Shown: positions 8,474-17,537, numbered from the stretch's first letter. The stretch is DNA of 32,945 bases from an uncultured cyanobacterium (GCA_903856805.1 CAIOCZ010000167.1:1-32945), one strand, 5' to 3'. The notes: a model not told the origin generated them from the letters alone. A program made the numbers and translations.

Positions 8474-9904
8474 ATGGTGAGCCAGGTGATCAAAACGGTG
8501 AATGCGATCGAGACCACCGGCAATGCCAGTGGCGGTGGTGGCGGCGGTGGAGGCAATGGGGCCAATCAGGCGCCCCAGGTGGCGGTGCTTCAGAGCTCGG
8601 CCACCACGACCGTGCCCAGCCTGGTGGTGGATCTGTTGACGGGCGCCTTCGATCCGGAGGGGGCCCCCCTGACCGTGGTGAACCCCCAGATCAGTGGTAG
8701 TGACGGCAACCAGCCGGTGCCGTTGCCGCCTGGGGCGGTGCTTCTCAAGGGCAGTGTGCTCACGGTGCGCCCGGAGGCGTTCACGGCTCTGAAGGACGGC
8801 GAGAAGGCGATTGTGCTGGTGCGCTATGGCGTCTCCGATGGCGTCAACGTCACCGAGGCGACGGCCACCTTCACCATCACGGGTCTGACCCCGATCGGTC
8901 CGGCGCCGGGGCCGCAGCCCGCGCCCAAACCAGCGCCGCCGTCCCAACCAGCACCGCCGCCCGAGCCGCTGCCGATGCCCGATCCGGTCACTCCAGTCGA
9001 TCCTGCTCCGATGCCGAAGCCCGAGACCGGGCCCGCGCCGCAGCCGGTGCCCCAGCCCGCGCCGCCGCCAGCTCCCGTTTCGGAGCCGGTCACTCCGATC
9101 GATCCGGCGCCCGTGCCATCGCCCGCGCCCCAGCCCGCGCCGGGGCCAGCGCCGCAGCCCACACCTGGGCCCGTCCCCTCGCCGCAACCAGTGCCGACCC
9201 CAGCTCCAGCCCAGAAGCCGGCGATAGCCCCTCCTCCTGCGCCGGTTCCGCCGATGAAGCCGGTGGCGGAAACCCCTGCCGCGCTCGAGCAGAAAGCCCA
9301 GATTGTGTCGGTGGTGCAAACCTCCTCGTCCCAGCTGGTTTCTCCCGCGGCGCCCGCCCCGCTGGTGCCATTGCTGCCGGTGCCCGTGGGAAGCCCCACC
9401 CCCCTGCCCCTAATCCCCGTCGCTGGTGTGGTCCTGCTGGGGGGCTCCAAGGCCGACACCTTGATCGGCGATGCCGGCGACGACGACCTGCGCGGCCAGA
9501 AGGGCAACGACCGTCTGGAGGGGCAAACCGGCAACGACCTGCTGATCGGCGGCAAGGGCAACGACCAGTTGATCGCCGGTGCCGGCGACGACATCCTCGA
9601 TGGGGGCAAGGGCAACGACGTCCTGGATGGCGGCAGCGGCCGCAACCTGTTCCTTGCCGCCAAGGACCGCAGCCGCGACCAGCTGCTGATCGGCACCGGC
9701 GAAGGCGCTGCCATGGCCGATCAGGTTGTCAGCCTCGATCGCAAGGATCAGATCACCTTGTTGGGCGTTAGCAGCGGTGCCATCAGCGTGGCCCCAACCG
9801 AGGGGGGGCTGGGCATCTTCGCCAATGGCTCCCTGGAAGTGGTCTATCTCGGGGGCAACCTCTCCATCGACCAGCTCAGTGGACTCACCCGCGGCGAGTT
9901 CTGA
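8474..9904 (+). CDS. RTX protein with cadherin/VCBS-like domain and proline-rich linker
   Basis: This 476-residue protein is probably secreted by a type I system; its function is unknown. It opens with a short leader followed by a run of glycines (about residues 18-27). A VCBS/cadherin-like domain follows (about 30-138, with the DPEGAPLTV motif and a final VSDG...TATFTITG strand). Then come a proline-alanine linker (about 140-269), a hydrophobic segment, and about eight RTX nonapeptides of the GGKGNDQL type at about 319-393. The C-terminus ends LSGLTRGEF, similar in style to type I secretion signals and to the C-terminus of the first RTX protein. The ATG at 8474 is chosen because GGGAG lies just upstream; a TTG 21 bases earlier is in frame. 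It lies 75 bases before devB, so it may be cargo of, or co-regulated with, that exporter. Confidence 0.75.
   Translation: MVSQVIKTVNAIETTGNASGGGGGGGGNGANQAPQVAVLQSSATTTVPSLVVDLLTGAFDPEGAPLTVVNPQISGSDGNQPVPLPPGAVLLKGSVLTVRPEAFTALKDGEKAIVLVRYGVSDGVNVTEATATFTITGLTPIGPAPGPQPAPKPAPPSQPAPPPEPLPMPDPVTPVDPAPMPKPETGPAPQPVPQPAPPPAPVSEPVTPIDPAPVPSPAPQPAPGPAPQPTPGPVPSPQPVPTPAPAQKPAIAPPPAPVPPMKPVAETPAALEQKAQIVSVVQTSSSQLVSPAAPAPLVPLLPVPVGSPTPLPLIPVAGVVLLGGSKADTLIGDAGDDDLRGQKGNDRLEGQTGNDLLIGGKGNDQLIAGAGDDILDGGKGNDVLDGGSGRNLFLAAKDRSRDQLLIGTGEGAAMADQVVSLDRKDQITLLGVSSGAISVAPTEGGLGIFANGSLEVVYLGGNLSIDQLSGLTRGEF
8891..9280 (+). repeat. Degenerate proline-rich coding repeat in the second RTX gene
   Basis: The codons here spell a long chain of P-x-P units. 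A longer unit, (D/E)PVTP(V/I)DPAP(M/V)P, occurs twice (about 8981-9016 and 9082-9117), with the same core bases CCGGTCACTCC. The stretch probably forms an extended spacer holding the RTX domain away from the N-terminal domain. Confidence 0.7.
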
Positions 9905-9979
9905 CGCCTTTCCCGTGCCCTGAGTTCCGGTGGCGCGGCTCCGTAGATTGTCCCCAGCCGGTCGGCTTCGTTGCCCCCA

Positions 9980-11140
9980 ATGCCGATGGTTCAGAGCAAG
10001 TCGCGCCGCCGGACCGTCGTTATCGTTGCCGTGGTGGCCGTCGCGGCGGTGGGAGGTGGAGCACTTCTGCTGCGCCAGCACCGCCAGCCGCCGCCGGTGC
10101 CGGTGGCGGCGAACCGCCAGGTTTCCGCCTTGGGGCGCATCGAACCTGAAACCAAAATCCGCAAGGTTTCGGTGTCGAGCTCCCTCAGCGGTGATCGGAT
10201 CGAGAAAATCCTGGTGGAAGAAAACCAGGAGGTGAAGGAGGGCGATCCGCTGGCGATTCTCAACAGCTATGGCACCCTCAAGGCCTCGCTAGATGAGGCC
10301 AATGAGATGGTGGCCGTGGCCGACAGCAAGCTCAAGCAGGTGCAGGCCGGCGCCAAGCAGGGCGAGATCCGGGCCCAGGAGTACAAGGTGCAGAGCCTGG
10401 AACATCAGCTGGCCGGTGAACAGCTGGCCCAGGACCAGTCGGTGGCCTCCGCCCGTTCCAAGGCCAAGGAAGCTGCAGTCGAAGCTAAGCGTTACGACCA
10501 GCTGCACAGCAGTGGCGGCATTTCGGAGCTGGAGCGGGATCGCTATCGCACCCGGGCTGATACCACCACCGCTGAATTGAACAAGGCGATCGAAACCCGC
10601 ACGGGTACCCTCAGCAAGCTGAGCTCCGATATCTCCAGTGCCCGCCAGACTCTGGAGCAGATTAAGGAGGTGCGTCCGGAGGACGTGCTCACCGCCCAGA
10701 ACGAATACCGACAGGCCGTAGCCAGTCGCAATCGGGCCCAGCAGGAGTTCAGTTTCGCCACCGTGCGTGCCCCCCAGGATGGCCAGATCCTCAAGTTGAT
10801 CGCCCGTCCCGGCGACAAGGTGGGCGAAGACGGCATTCTGGAAATGGCCGACACCAATCGGATGATTGTGACGGCGGAGGTGCAACAGACCGATCTCCCC
10901 AGGCTGCGCAATGGCCAGGCAGCCACCATCACCGCCGATGGATTTGAAGGCCAACTCACCGGGACCGTGTTCCAGGTGGTGCCCCAGGTGCAACGCCAGA
11001 GTGTGTTCGGGGGGGAGCCGGGGGAGAACCAGGATCAGCGGGTGTTTGAGGTGAAGATCCGCCCCACCCTCACGCCCCCTCAGGCCAAGAAGATCCGCAT
11101 GGCGTCCAATCTGCAGGTGAATGTGGTGTTTGCCCCATGA
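9980..11140 (+). CDS. devB: DevB-type periplasmic adaptor (HlyD-like membrane fusion protein)
   Basis: This 386-residue protein should link an inner-membrane ABC exporter to an outer-membrane TolC channel. It has a basic N-terminus and one membrane anchor (about residues 10-32), a biotinyl-lipoyl-like half motif (LVEENQEVKEGDPLAIL), a long coiled-coil hairpin rich in A, E, K and Q (about 90-240), and the second lipoyl half (ATVRAPQDGQILKLIARPGDKV). A beta-barrel part follows (ADTNRMIVTAEVQQTDL...GQAATI). The glycine-rich EPGENQDQRVFEVKI segment near the end is typical of cyanobacterial DevB proteins. Two adjacent ATGs (9980 and 9986) are possible starts. Its stop overlaps devC by four bases (ATGA). 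In filamentous cyanobacteria DevBCA exports heterocyst glycolipids. A unicellular strain cannot use it for that, so the substrate here is unknown. Confidence 0.85.
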   Translation: MPMVQSKSRRRTVVIVAVVAVAAVGGGALLLRQHRQPPPVPVAANRQVSALGRIEPETKIRKVSVSSSLSGDRIEKILVEENQEVKEGDPLAILNSYGTLKASLDEANEMVAVADSKLKQVQAGAKQGEIRAQEYKVQSLEHQLAGEQLAQDQSVASARSKAKEAAVEAKRYDQLHSSGGISELERDRYRTRADTTTAELNKAIETRTGTLSKLSSDISSARQTLEQIKEVRPEDVLTAQNEYRQAVASRNRAQQEFSFATVRAPQDGQILKLIARPGDKVGEDGILEMADTNRMIVTAEVQQTDLPRLRNGQAATITADGFEGQLTGTVFQVVPQVQRQSVFGGEPGENQDQRVFEVKIRPTLTPPQAKKIRMASNLQVNVVFAP

Positions 11141-12312
11141 AGGCGGCCGTCACCAAGCTGCTCAAGCGCACCCCGGTGGCCTGGCTGCAGGTCACCAACA
11201 ATCCGGTCAAGCTGATGATCGCCCTTGCGGGCGTTAGCTTTTCCAACTTGCTGATGTTCTTTCAGCTTGGGTTGATGGATAGCCTTTACAACAGTCAACG
11301 CAAGCCGATCGATCGCCTGCGAGCTGACCTGGTGATGGTGAGCTCCGGCTATAGCAACTTCGGTGCGCTGCAAAACTTTAAGCGCAGTCGGATTTACCAG
11401 GCCCTGGGGGTGGAGGGGGTGGAGGGTGTCGCGCCCCTGCGGATTGGCCGCGGCAATTGGATCACCCCGGCCACGCATCAGTCCTTCGATGTTTACGTCT
11501 ATGGGGTGCCGCTCAGTCAGCCATCGCTGAACTTTGTCGAGCTGGAGAGTGATCCGATGCAATTGCAGGCGTTGGGGACTGCATTTTTTGATCGGAACTC
11601 CAAGAAACAGTATGGTGATGTTATCGGTGCCCTGCGTCGTGATGGGGTGTATCAGCTTGAGGTGAGTGGCAAGGCGCTGCGTATTGTCAACACCTTTACG
11701 ATGGGGGCCACCTTTGCGGCCGAAGCCAATCTGATCTGTAGTGATAGCACCTTTCAATATCTGTTCCCTCGCAACAACGCCAATGACATCCAAATTGGGT
11801 TGATTCGGTTGCGCCCTGGCGCCTCGGCGGCGGCGGTGCAGGCGGCTCTGCAGCCCTTGATGCGCCGTGATGTGAAGGTTCTCACCCGGGATCAGCTCGC
11901 CGCGCTTGAGGTGAACTATTGGAAGCGCAATTCCTCCGTGGGGTTCATTTTTTCATTGGGTGTGCTGGTGGGCTTCGTGGTGGGAGCGATCATTGTTTAT
12001 CAGATTCTCTATGGTGATGTGATGAACTCCCTGCCCCAGTACGCCACGCTCAAGGCCATGGGATACACCGATCGTTTTGTGATCTTGGTGGTGATCCAGC
12101 AGTCCGCGATTCTTGCTTTCGTCGGTTTTGTTCCTGGGGTGATTGTGTCGTCGGGTTTGTACTGGCTGCTGGCCGCCGTGACCAAGCTTTCGGTGATCAT
12201 GACGTTTGAGCGGGCGCTGCTGGTGCTGCTGCTGACCTTCGTGATGTGCGTGGGCTCTGGTGCGCTGGCCACACGTAAATTAGTGGAACTTGATCCGGCC
12301 GATGTCTTCTGA
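11137..12312 (+). CDS. devC: DevC-type ABC exporter permease (FtsX/MacB-like)
   Basis: This 391-residue inner-membrane permease has the MacB/FtsX layout: one N-terminal helix (about LMIALAGVSFSNLLMFFQLGL), a large periplasmic domain (residues ~45-260), then three C-terminal helices (VGFIFSLGVLVGFVVGAIIV, FVILVVIQQSAILAFVGFVP and the last FERALLVLLLTFVMCVGSG). The motif NSLPQYATLKAMGY just after the second helix is characteristic of DevC. The gene overlaps devB by 4 bases and devA by 11 bases, so the three are translationally coupled. Base composition is noticeably lower in G+C than in most neighbours: the line 11581-11640 counts 28 of 60. Confidence 0.87.
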   Translation: MKAAVTKLLKRTPVAWLQVTNNPVKLMIALAGVSFSNLLMFFQLGLMDSLYNSQRKPIDRLRADLVMVSSGYSNFGALQNFKRSRIYQALGVEGVEGVAPLRIGRGNWITPATHQSFDVYVYGVPLSQPSLNFVELESDPMQLQALGTAFFDRNSKKQYGDVIGALRRDGVYQLEVSGKALRIVNTFTMGATFAAEANLICSDSTFQYLFPRNNANDIQIGLIRLRPGASAAAVQAALQPLMRRDVKVLTRDQLAALEVNYWKRNSSVGFIFSLGVLVGFVVGAIIVYQILYGDVMNSLPQYATLKAMGYTDRFVILVVIQQSAILAFVGFVPGVIVSSGLYWLLAAVTKLSVIMTFERALLVLLLTFVMCVGSGALATRKLVELDPADVF

Positions 12313-13033
12313 ACCGATCATCAGCCTCAGCCATGTCAACCACTGGTTCGGCCATGGGGAAGGACGCAAACACGCCCTCAAGGACATTTCCCTCGATATT
12401 CATCCCGGTCAGATCGTGATCTGCACCGGGCCCTCCGGCTCCGGTAAGACCACTCTGCTCACCATGCTTGGCGGATTGCGCTCCTGCCAAGACGGCAGCC
12501 TGCGGATTTTGGGCGAGGAACTCAATGGCGCTAACAAGGAGCAATTAGCCCACCTGCGTTTGAATGTGGGGTTTATTTTTCAGGCCCACAACCTGATGAT
12601 GTTCCTCGATGCCAAGCGCAATGTGCGGTTGTCGCTGGAGCTGCATGATCGCTATTACGACCAGGATATGGATCAGTTGGCTGTGCAGATGCTGGAGAAA
12701 CTGGGATTGGGGGATCGGGTGGATTATTTCCCCGCCAATCTCTCCGGTGGCCAGCGTCAACGGGTGGCGATCGCCCGGGCGTTAGTCAGCCAGCCCAAGA
12801 TATTACTGGGGGATGAACCCACGGCAGCGCTAGATAAGGATTCCGGACGTACGGTGGTGGGACTAATGCAAACCATGGCCCGTGAACACAACACAACAAT
12901 TATTATGGTGACTCACGATAATCGTATTCTGGATGTGGCCGATCGCATCATCATTGTTGAGGATGGCGAGCTGGCGGGCCAGGAGGCCGAGGAGGCCTTC
13001 GTGCGGCGGATGCGTGATGGTTCCGCCCACTGA
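12302..13033 (+). CDS. devA: DevA-type ABC exporter ATPase
   Basis: This 243-residue ATP-binding subunit would power the DevB/DevC exporter. It shows Walker A GPSGSGKT at residues 43-50, a Q-loop at FIFQAHNL, the ABC signature LSGGQ at 147-151 followed by RQRVAIARAL, Walker B ILLGDEPTAALD ending at 178, and the switch histidine in VTHD. Residues around the Q-loop (FQAHNLMMFLDAKRNV) are typical of DevA. The ATG at 12302 lies inside the end of devC; a TTG 12 bases earlier is the alternative. It is the last gene of the cluster, facing a DUF4239 gene across a hairpin. The 3' half is AT-richer than the genome norm. Confidence 0.88.
   Translation: MSSEPIISLSHVNHWFGHGEGRKHALKDISLDIHPGQIVICTGPSGSGKTTLLTMLGGLRSCQDGSLRILGEELNGANKEQLAHLRLNVGFIFQAHNLMMFLDAKRNVRLSLELHDRYYDQDMDQLAVQMLEKLGLGDRVDYFPANLSGGQRQRVAIARALVSQPKILLGDEPTAALDKDSGRTVVGLMQTMAREHNTTIIMVTHDNRILDVADRIIIVEDGELAGQEAEEAFVRRMRDGSAH
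12767..12774. repeat. HIP1 palindrome GCGATCGC
   Basis: The octamer falls in the codons for the devA signature helix (VAIAR), extended to GGCGATCGCC. Confidence 0.6.
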
Positions 13034-13046
13034 ATCCCCATGCCAG

Positions 13047-13089
13047 GGGCGGATGGATCCTGGTGTTGTCTCCGCCCGCCTCTGATTTT
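13047..13089. terminator. Probable terminator between devA and the convergent DUF4239 gene
   Basis: GGGCGGA at 13047-13053 pairs with TCCGCCC at 13071-13077 (7 bp, 17-base loop). A TTTT follows at 13086-13089 on the plus strand. It lies 13 bases after the devA stop and just before the end of the opposing gene. Confidence 0.4.
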
Positions 13090-13103
13090 GCCAACAGGAT
13101 TGT

Positions 13104-13946
13104 TTAGTGGTAAAGCGACTCCCGGACCAGCTGCAGCGAGCCACTGGGAATACGCCAGAGGCCTCCGGAGGGTTCGTCCAGATCCAGGATGATCACGGTC
13201 AGGAGCCCCAGGGAAAATCCTGTGATCGTTACCACGGCGGTTTGCAGTCCGAGGTGGCCGAACCACACAAACCAGGTGGCCAGCCAGAGGCACAGCCCCG
13301 AGATCACCAGGTAGAGCTTCAGCAGGGGGGAGAGGCCATCCCCCATCACGGCGATGCGATGGGTGCGGAGGCGGGCCAAGGCGAGCACCGCCTGCAGCAA
13401 CTCCCGCCCCGCCAGCCGCTGGCTGGCCGTGAGTTTGCTCTCCAGCAGGCGGGCGGTGCTGTCCATCAAGGCTGCGTAGCTGGGGTGGTTGCTGGTGCTG
13501 ATGCCTGTGTCCCCCAACGGCTGTTGGCCCCAGGTTTCCTCCTGCAGCCCGTCCAGGTGGGCCGCCAGGGCTGCCTTAAGCGGCTGGCCGAGGGTCGCAT
13601 TGGGCAAAAAGTGGTCCACCAGATCGCGGATGGCCTCGGCGGCGTTGAGTTCATCCTCGATCACCTGCTGGAGTGATCCGAACCGGCTAAGACAGCCGGA
13701 GAGAATGAAACCCGTAACAATCGCATAGACAGCACCGAGAACGGCGGTGAATACTCCCCATACGCCTGAGTCGCCCAGCAGAAGGCATTCTGCCCCATTG
13801 GTACAACGCTTAGAATAGAATTGCCAGGCTCCACTGATCACCAGCAGCAGGAGCCCCAGGCTGATCACCATAAGGCGAGAGCGTTGAATTCCCGCCAGAA
13901 AGGGTTTGAATCGCCGGGATCCCTGCTGAGCTGCCCTGGTGGCCAT
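13104..13946 (-). CDS. DUF4239-like membrane protein of unknown function
   Basis: This 280-residue protein has two N-terminal hydrophobic helices (about 24-44 and 60-84), a long soluble middle part (about 90-205), and two C-terminal helices (about 208-228 and 232-250). The final motif DLDEPSGGLWRI resembles the conserved DLD-x-P-F-x-G segment of the DUF4239 family (bestrophin-like membrane proteins); the assignment rests on this motif and topology. The function is not known. It begins 48 bases after the stop of nblS on the same strand, so it is probably transcribed with purD and nblS. A short extramembrane loop between helices 1 and 2 contains two cysteines (KRCTNGAEC), which could form a disulfide. 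Confidence 0.65.
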   Translation of the reverse strand: MATRAAQQGSRRFKPFLAGIQRSRLMVISLGLLLLVISGAWQFYSKRCTNGAECLLLGDSGVWGVFTAVLGAVYAIVTGFILSGCLSRFGSLQQVIEDELNAAEAIRDLVDHFLPNATLGQPLKAALAAHLDGLQEETWGQQPLGDTGISTSNHPSYAALMDSTARLLESKLTASQRLAGRELLQAVLALARLRTHRIAVMGDGLSPLLKLYLVISGLCLWLATWFVWFGHLGLQTAVVTITGFSLGLLTVIILDLDEPSGGLWRIPSGSLQLVRESLYH

Positions 13947-13994
13947 GGTGGGGGGGGAGTGACGCTGGGCTTCAGGTTAAGGACACCGCCGCCC

Positions 13995-15980
13995 TCAGGC
14001 CGCCTCTTGCTCCCGATCATGGCGGCGCCGCTCCGCCTGCAGGTTGACCTCATCGGCGTCGGAGTGTTCCAGGGGCAGATCAAACCAGAAGGTGGTGCCG
14101 ATGCCCGCCTCACTGGCCATGTTCACCTGGCTGCCGTGTTTTTCGAGAATGCCCCGGACAATCGAGAGGCCCAAGCCGGTGCCCGCCTCGGTGTGCACCG
14201 CGTTCTCGACGCGGTAGAACCGCTCGAAGATGCGCTCCTGATCCGCGGTCGGAATCCCGCAGCCGGTGTCGGCGATCTCAATGCGCAGCCGGGGCAACGG
14301 TGAGGTCAGGGCGCAGGTGGGATTTCCCTGGGGGTTGTGGCCAGGATCGATCTGGCAGAGATCCGGCCAGGGATAGGCCCGGAGCTGCAGCATGCCGCCG
14401 TTGGTGGTGAACTTCAGGGCATTGCCCACCAGGTTGTCGAGCACCTGAAGCAGCAGGTCCCAGTTCCCCAGCACCCTCGGCAGTTGGGCCTCCGCCTCGA
14501 AGCTCAATTGCACCCCCTTGTCATCCGCATTGAGCCTGTAGGTCCGCAAGGTCTGTTCAATCGCTGGCCCTACCTCCAGGGGTTCCAGTTGCCAGACCCG
14601 TTCGGATTCGAGCCGGGATAGATCAAGCACATCGTTCACCAGCCGTGTCAGCCGGTCGGTTTCATCGTTGGCGATGCCGAGGAACTCCTGACGATCCACA
14701 GGGGTGAGCTGATCCCAGAGATCATGCAGGGTTTCCACATAGCTTTTGATGTTGAACAGCGGTGTGCGCAGCTCATGGGACACGTTGCTGATGAAACGGC
14801 TCTGGGCGGCATTGAGTTCCACCTCGCGGGTGAGGTCCTGAATCGTCATGGCGATGCCCTTCAGGCTTTCGCCACTGGCGTCCCGCACCGATTGCAGCAC
14901 GATTCGCAGCGTCCGCGCCGGTTCCTCCAGGCTCAGGCGCACATCGGCGCTGTCCTTGTCGTTGTCGATCAAGTTGTCCAGCAGCCCCTGCAGCTCCATG
15001 GCCAGCCGATCGGGCAGTTCCGTGGCCAGCTCATTGCCCTCCAGCTTGCGCCCCTCCCAGCGGAAGAGCCGCCGGGCCGTGGGGTTGACCAGCACGATTC
15101 GCCCCGTTTCATCCAGCAGCACCGCCCCATCGGCCATCGTGGCGATCAGGGATTGCTGCTTCACCTGCGCCGCGGTGAGTTCTTCGATGTTGGCGGCTTT
15201 GTACACCTCCAGCTGGGAGGCCATGGTGTTGAACCCTTCCAGCAGTTCCCCCAGCTCCCCTCCCACCGGCAGGGCAATGCGTGCCTCAAAGCTGCCCCCC
15301 GCGATCAACCTCACCCCCCGCAGCAGTTCCTTCACCGGTTGGGTGATGGTGAGGGCGTTCAACACCGAGCCCAGAATCACTAGCACCCAGATGGAGATAA
15401 ACACCGCCACCGTGACTTCCCGGGTGAGGGCGGAGCTGGCCAGCAGGGTTTCGTTGGGATTGATGCCCAGGGCCACCACCCCTAGATACCGCTCCCCGTC
15501 CAGCATCGGCACGAACACATCCGTTACCTGACCATCCGGGGAGAGATGCTGGCGAATCAGGGGGTTGTCCGGGCGGTTCTGCAGGTCGGCAGGGAGCTCG
15601 AGGCGTCGGCTCAGCAGTTGTTCTCCCGCCGGGGCGCGGGTGCCGTCCCCCATGGGAATCCCGAGGTAGATCACTCCCTCGGCATCGGCGAAGACGATGT
15701 AGCGGAGGCTGCGGCTCGACTGCCAGAAGCGATCGGCCACAGTCGCCAGTTCCCGGTCCTTGCCCTGGGCCACGAGGGGCTGGACGTTGGCCGAGAGCAG
15801 CAGCCCCAGGTCCCGGGCGTAGCGGGTGTCATTGCTGCGGGCGTTCTGCTGAATGCCATTGATGGCCAGGAAGGTGATGCCAGCCATCACCAGACTCACC
15901 ACCAGGGTGGCCACGGCCAGCAATTTGGTCTGCAGGCTGAATTCGGCCCACCAGCGGGCCAGGCGCTCCCCCCAGGTCAT
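13995..15980 (-). CDS. nblS: NblS/Hik33 sensor histidine kinase
   Basis: This 661-residue membrane kinase is the likely NblS (Hik33/DspA), which in cyanobacteria signals high light, nutrient and cold stress to RpaB-type regulators. Domains in order: membrane helix about 18-38, extracytoplasmic sensor region about 40-188, second helix about 190-214, HAMP about 215-270, a PAS domain about 280-390 (MADGAVLLDETGRIVLVNPTA), HisKA with the phosphorylated histidine in SHELRTPLFN at about residue 402, then the ATPase domain with the N box (DNLVGNALKF, ~517), G1 box (DTGCGIP) and G2 box (GTGLGLSIV). A loop rich in P, N and C (about 530-560) sits between the N and G1 boxes. Its ATG overlaps the purD stop by 4 bases, so it is co-transcribed with, and probably translationally coupled to, purD. 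Confidence 0.92.
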   Translation of the reverse strand: MTWGERLARWWAEFSLQTKLLAVATLVVSLVMAGITFLAINGIQQNARSNDTRYARDLGLLLSANVQPLVAQGKDRELATVADRFWQSSRSLRYIVFADAEGVIYLGIPMGDGTRAPAGEQLLSRRLELPADLQNRPDNPLIRQHLSPDGQVTDVFVPMLDGERYLGVVALGINPNETLLASSALTREVTVAVFISIWVLVILGSVLNALTITQPVKELLRGVRLIAGGSFEARIALPVGGELGELLEGFNTMASQLEVYKAANIEELTAAQVKQQSLIATMADGAVLLDETGRIVLVNPTARRLFRWEGRKLEGNELATELPDRLAMELQGLLDNLIDNDKDSADVRLSLEEPARTLRIVLQSVRDASGESLKGIAMTIQDLTREVELNAAQSRFISNVSHELRTPLFNIKSYVETLHDLWDQLTPVDRQEFLGIANDETDRLTRLVNDVLDLSRLESERVWQLEPLEVGPAIEQTLRTYRLNADDKGVQLSFEAEAQLPRVLGNWDLLLQVLDNLVGNALKFTTNGGMLQLRAYPWPDLCQIDPGHNPQGNPTCALTSPLPRLRIEIADTGCGIPTADQERIFERFYRVENAVHTEAGTGLGLSIVRGILEKHGSQVNMASEAGIGTTFWFDLPLEHSDADEVNLQAERRRHDREQEAA

Positions 15981-17296
15981 CGGCGGCGCACCTGATGGCC
16001 GATGTCGCGTCGGTAGGTCATGCCCTCGAACTGCACCTGGGCCAGGCCGCCATAGGCCCGTTCAAAGGCGCTATCGAAATCGTCGGCCTGGGCCACCACC
16101 GCCAGCACGCGCCCGCCCGCGGTATGGCACTGGCTATCGCCATCACGGCGGCTGCCGGCGTGGAACAGTTGAAGGGTTGCGTTGGCGTGGAGGCTGCTGG
16201 TGATCAGATCACCTTGGCGCACCTCGCCGGGGTAGCCCGCCGCCGCCGCGATCACACAGGCGCTGCAGCCCGGCTGGATGCTGAGGGGCGGGGCGGTGGC
16301 CAGTTGGCCCCGGGCACAGGCCGCCAGCACCTGGGCCAGTTCCGGCCCTAGTAGGGGCATCAGCGTTTCGCACTCCGGATCCCCGAAGCGACAGTTGAAT
16401 TCGATCACCTGGGGCCCGCTGGGGGTGAGCATGAGGCCGGCGTAAATGACCCCGCGATAGTCGATGCCCCGGCCCTGGAGGGCCCGCACGATCGGTTCCA
16501 GCACCAGCTGCCGTGTCTGCTCCAGGCCAGCAGCGTCCAGCAGGGGCGCCGGCGCGTAGGCCCCCATGCCGCCGGTGTTTGGACCGGTGTCCCCCTCGCC
16601 GATGCGCTTGTGATCCTGGGCGGGCGGCAGCAGCACCAGGGAGGAGCCATCACAGAGGGCAAACACGGAGACCTCCGGCCCGCTCAGCCGTTCCTCCAGC
16701 ACCAGCGCCGTCCCGGCTGCCCCGAAGCGGCCGTCGAACACCTCCTCAATGGCGGCGCGGGTTTCGGCCACGGTGTCGGCCACGGTGACCCCCTTGCCGG
16801 CGGCCAGGCCATCGGCCTTAACCACCAAGGGTCTGTTCTGCTGGTCCAGCACCGCCAGGGCCTGCTCCAGGCTGGTGGCGGGCCAGTAACCGGCGGTGGG
16901 GACCCCGGCTTCCTGCATCAGCGCCTTGGCCCAGTGCTTGCTGGCCTCCAGCTGGGCGCCATCGGCCCCGGGGCCGAACACCGTCAACCCCTCGGCCCGG
17001 AGCCGATCGGCCAGGCCAGCGGCGAGAGGAGCTTCGGGTCCCACCACCACCAGGTCCACATCGAGTTCCTCGCAGGCGGTGATAAGGCCTGGGTGATTGG
17101 TGTCGGCGATCGGTAGCTGCTCGCAACCGGCGAGCTCCGCGGTGCCGCCGTTCCCCGGTGCCACCCACACCCGTTGCACCCCCGGGCAGCGGGCCAGGGC
17201 CCAGCCCAGGGCGTTTTCGCGGCCCCCCCCTCCCACCACCAGGATCCGTTCCGGGCCCGTGGTTGGCAGGGGCAGGCTGGGGGAGGGCGTGGCCAT
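15977..17296 (-). CDS. purD: Phosphoribosylamine--glycine ligase
   Basis: PurD joins phosphoribosylamine and glycine using ATP, the second step of purine synthesis, in the cytoplasm. The 439-residue product has the N-terminal [13 protein letters not shown] motif, the NGG loop, the ATP-grasp core ([12 protein letters not shown]...A) and the family signature RFGDPECE near residue 300. The ATG at 17296 begins the protein about 18 residues before the conserved GGGGRE motif; the frame remains open further upstream, but that part is proline/arginine-rich and overlaps the divergent gene's leader. The length is normal (E. coli 429). The stop overlaps the start of nblS by 4 bases. Confidence 0.95.
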   Translation of the reverse strand: MATPSPSLPLPTTGPERILVVGGGGRENALGWALARCPGVQRVWVAPGNGGTAELAGCEQLPIADTNHPGLITACEELDVDLVVVGPEAPLAAGLADRLRAEGLTVFGPGADGAQLEASKHWAKALMQEAGVPTAGYWPATSLEQALAVLDQQNRPLVVKADGLAAGKGVTVADTVAETRAAIEEVFDGRFGAAGTALVLEERLSGPEVSVFALCDGSSLVLLPPAQDHKRIGEGDTGPNTGGMGAYAPAPLLDAAGLEQTRQLVLEPIVRALQGRGIDYRGVIYAGLMLTPSGPQVIEFNCRFGDPECETLMPLLGPELAQVLAACARGQLATAPPLSIQPGCSACVIAAAAGYPGEVRQGDLITSSLHANATLQLFHAGSRRDGDSQCHTAGGRVLAVVAQADDFDSAFERAYGGLAQVQFEGMTYRRDIGHQVRRR

Positions 17297-17537
17297 GGCG
17301 CAGGGAGGAATGGCGGGGTGGGGGACCGGCCAGGGCTTGGCCCGGGAAAGGGGCGGAGGCCGATGGAGGGCCCGGTCGGGTCCCTTAAGTTGTGGGGATC
17401 CGAGCTGGAGCAGACCCGAGCTGAAGCGCAACGGAGCTGGAACGGATCGGGGGGTGAGCCGAACGGACCTGGCGCCAGGGGCGGCCGGTCCGGGGCCGGG
17501 GATCACCGTCGCACCATTGTCGGCGACGGCCGGCGGC

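Noticed and set aside
8891-9280. The proline-rich repeat as a possible CRISPR or non-coding tandem array
   Set aside because: Repeats keep the reading frame, vary in length and have no regular spacers; they are coding low complexity.
8435-9319. A long minus-strand frame encoding an R/G/H-rich protein
   Set aside because: It is the complement of the proline/alanine-rich coding region of the RTX gene; low-complexity arginine/glycine is a direct by-product.
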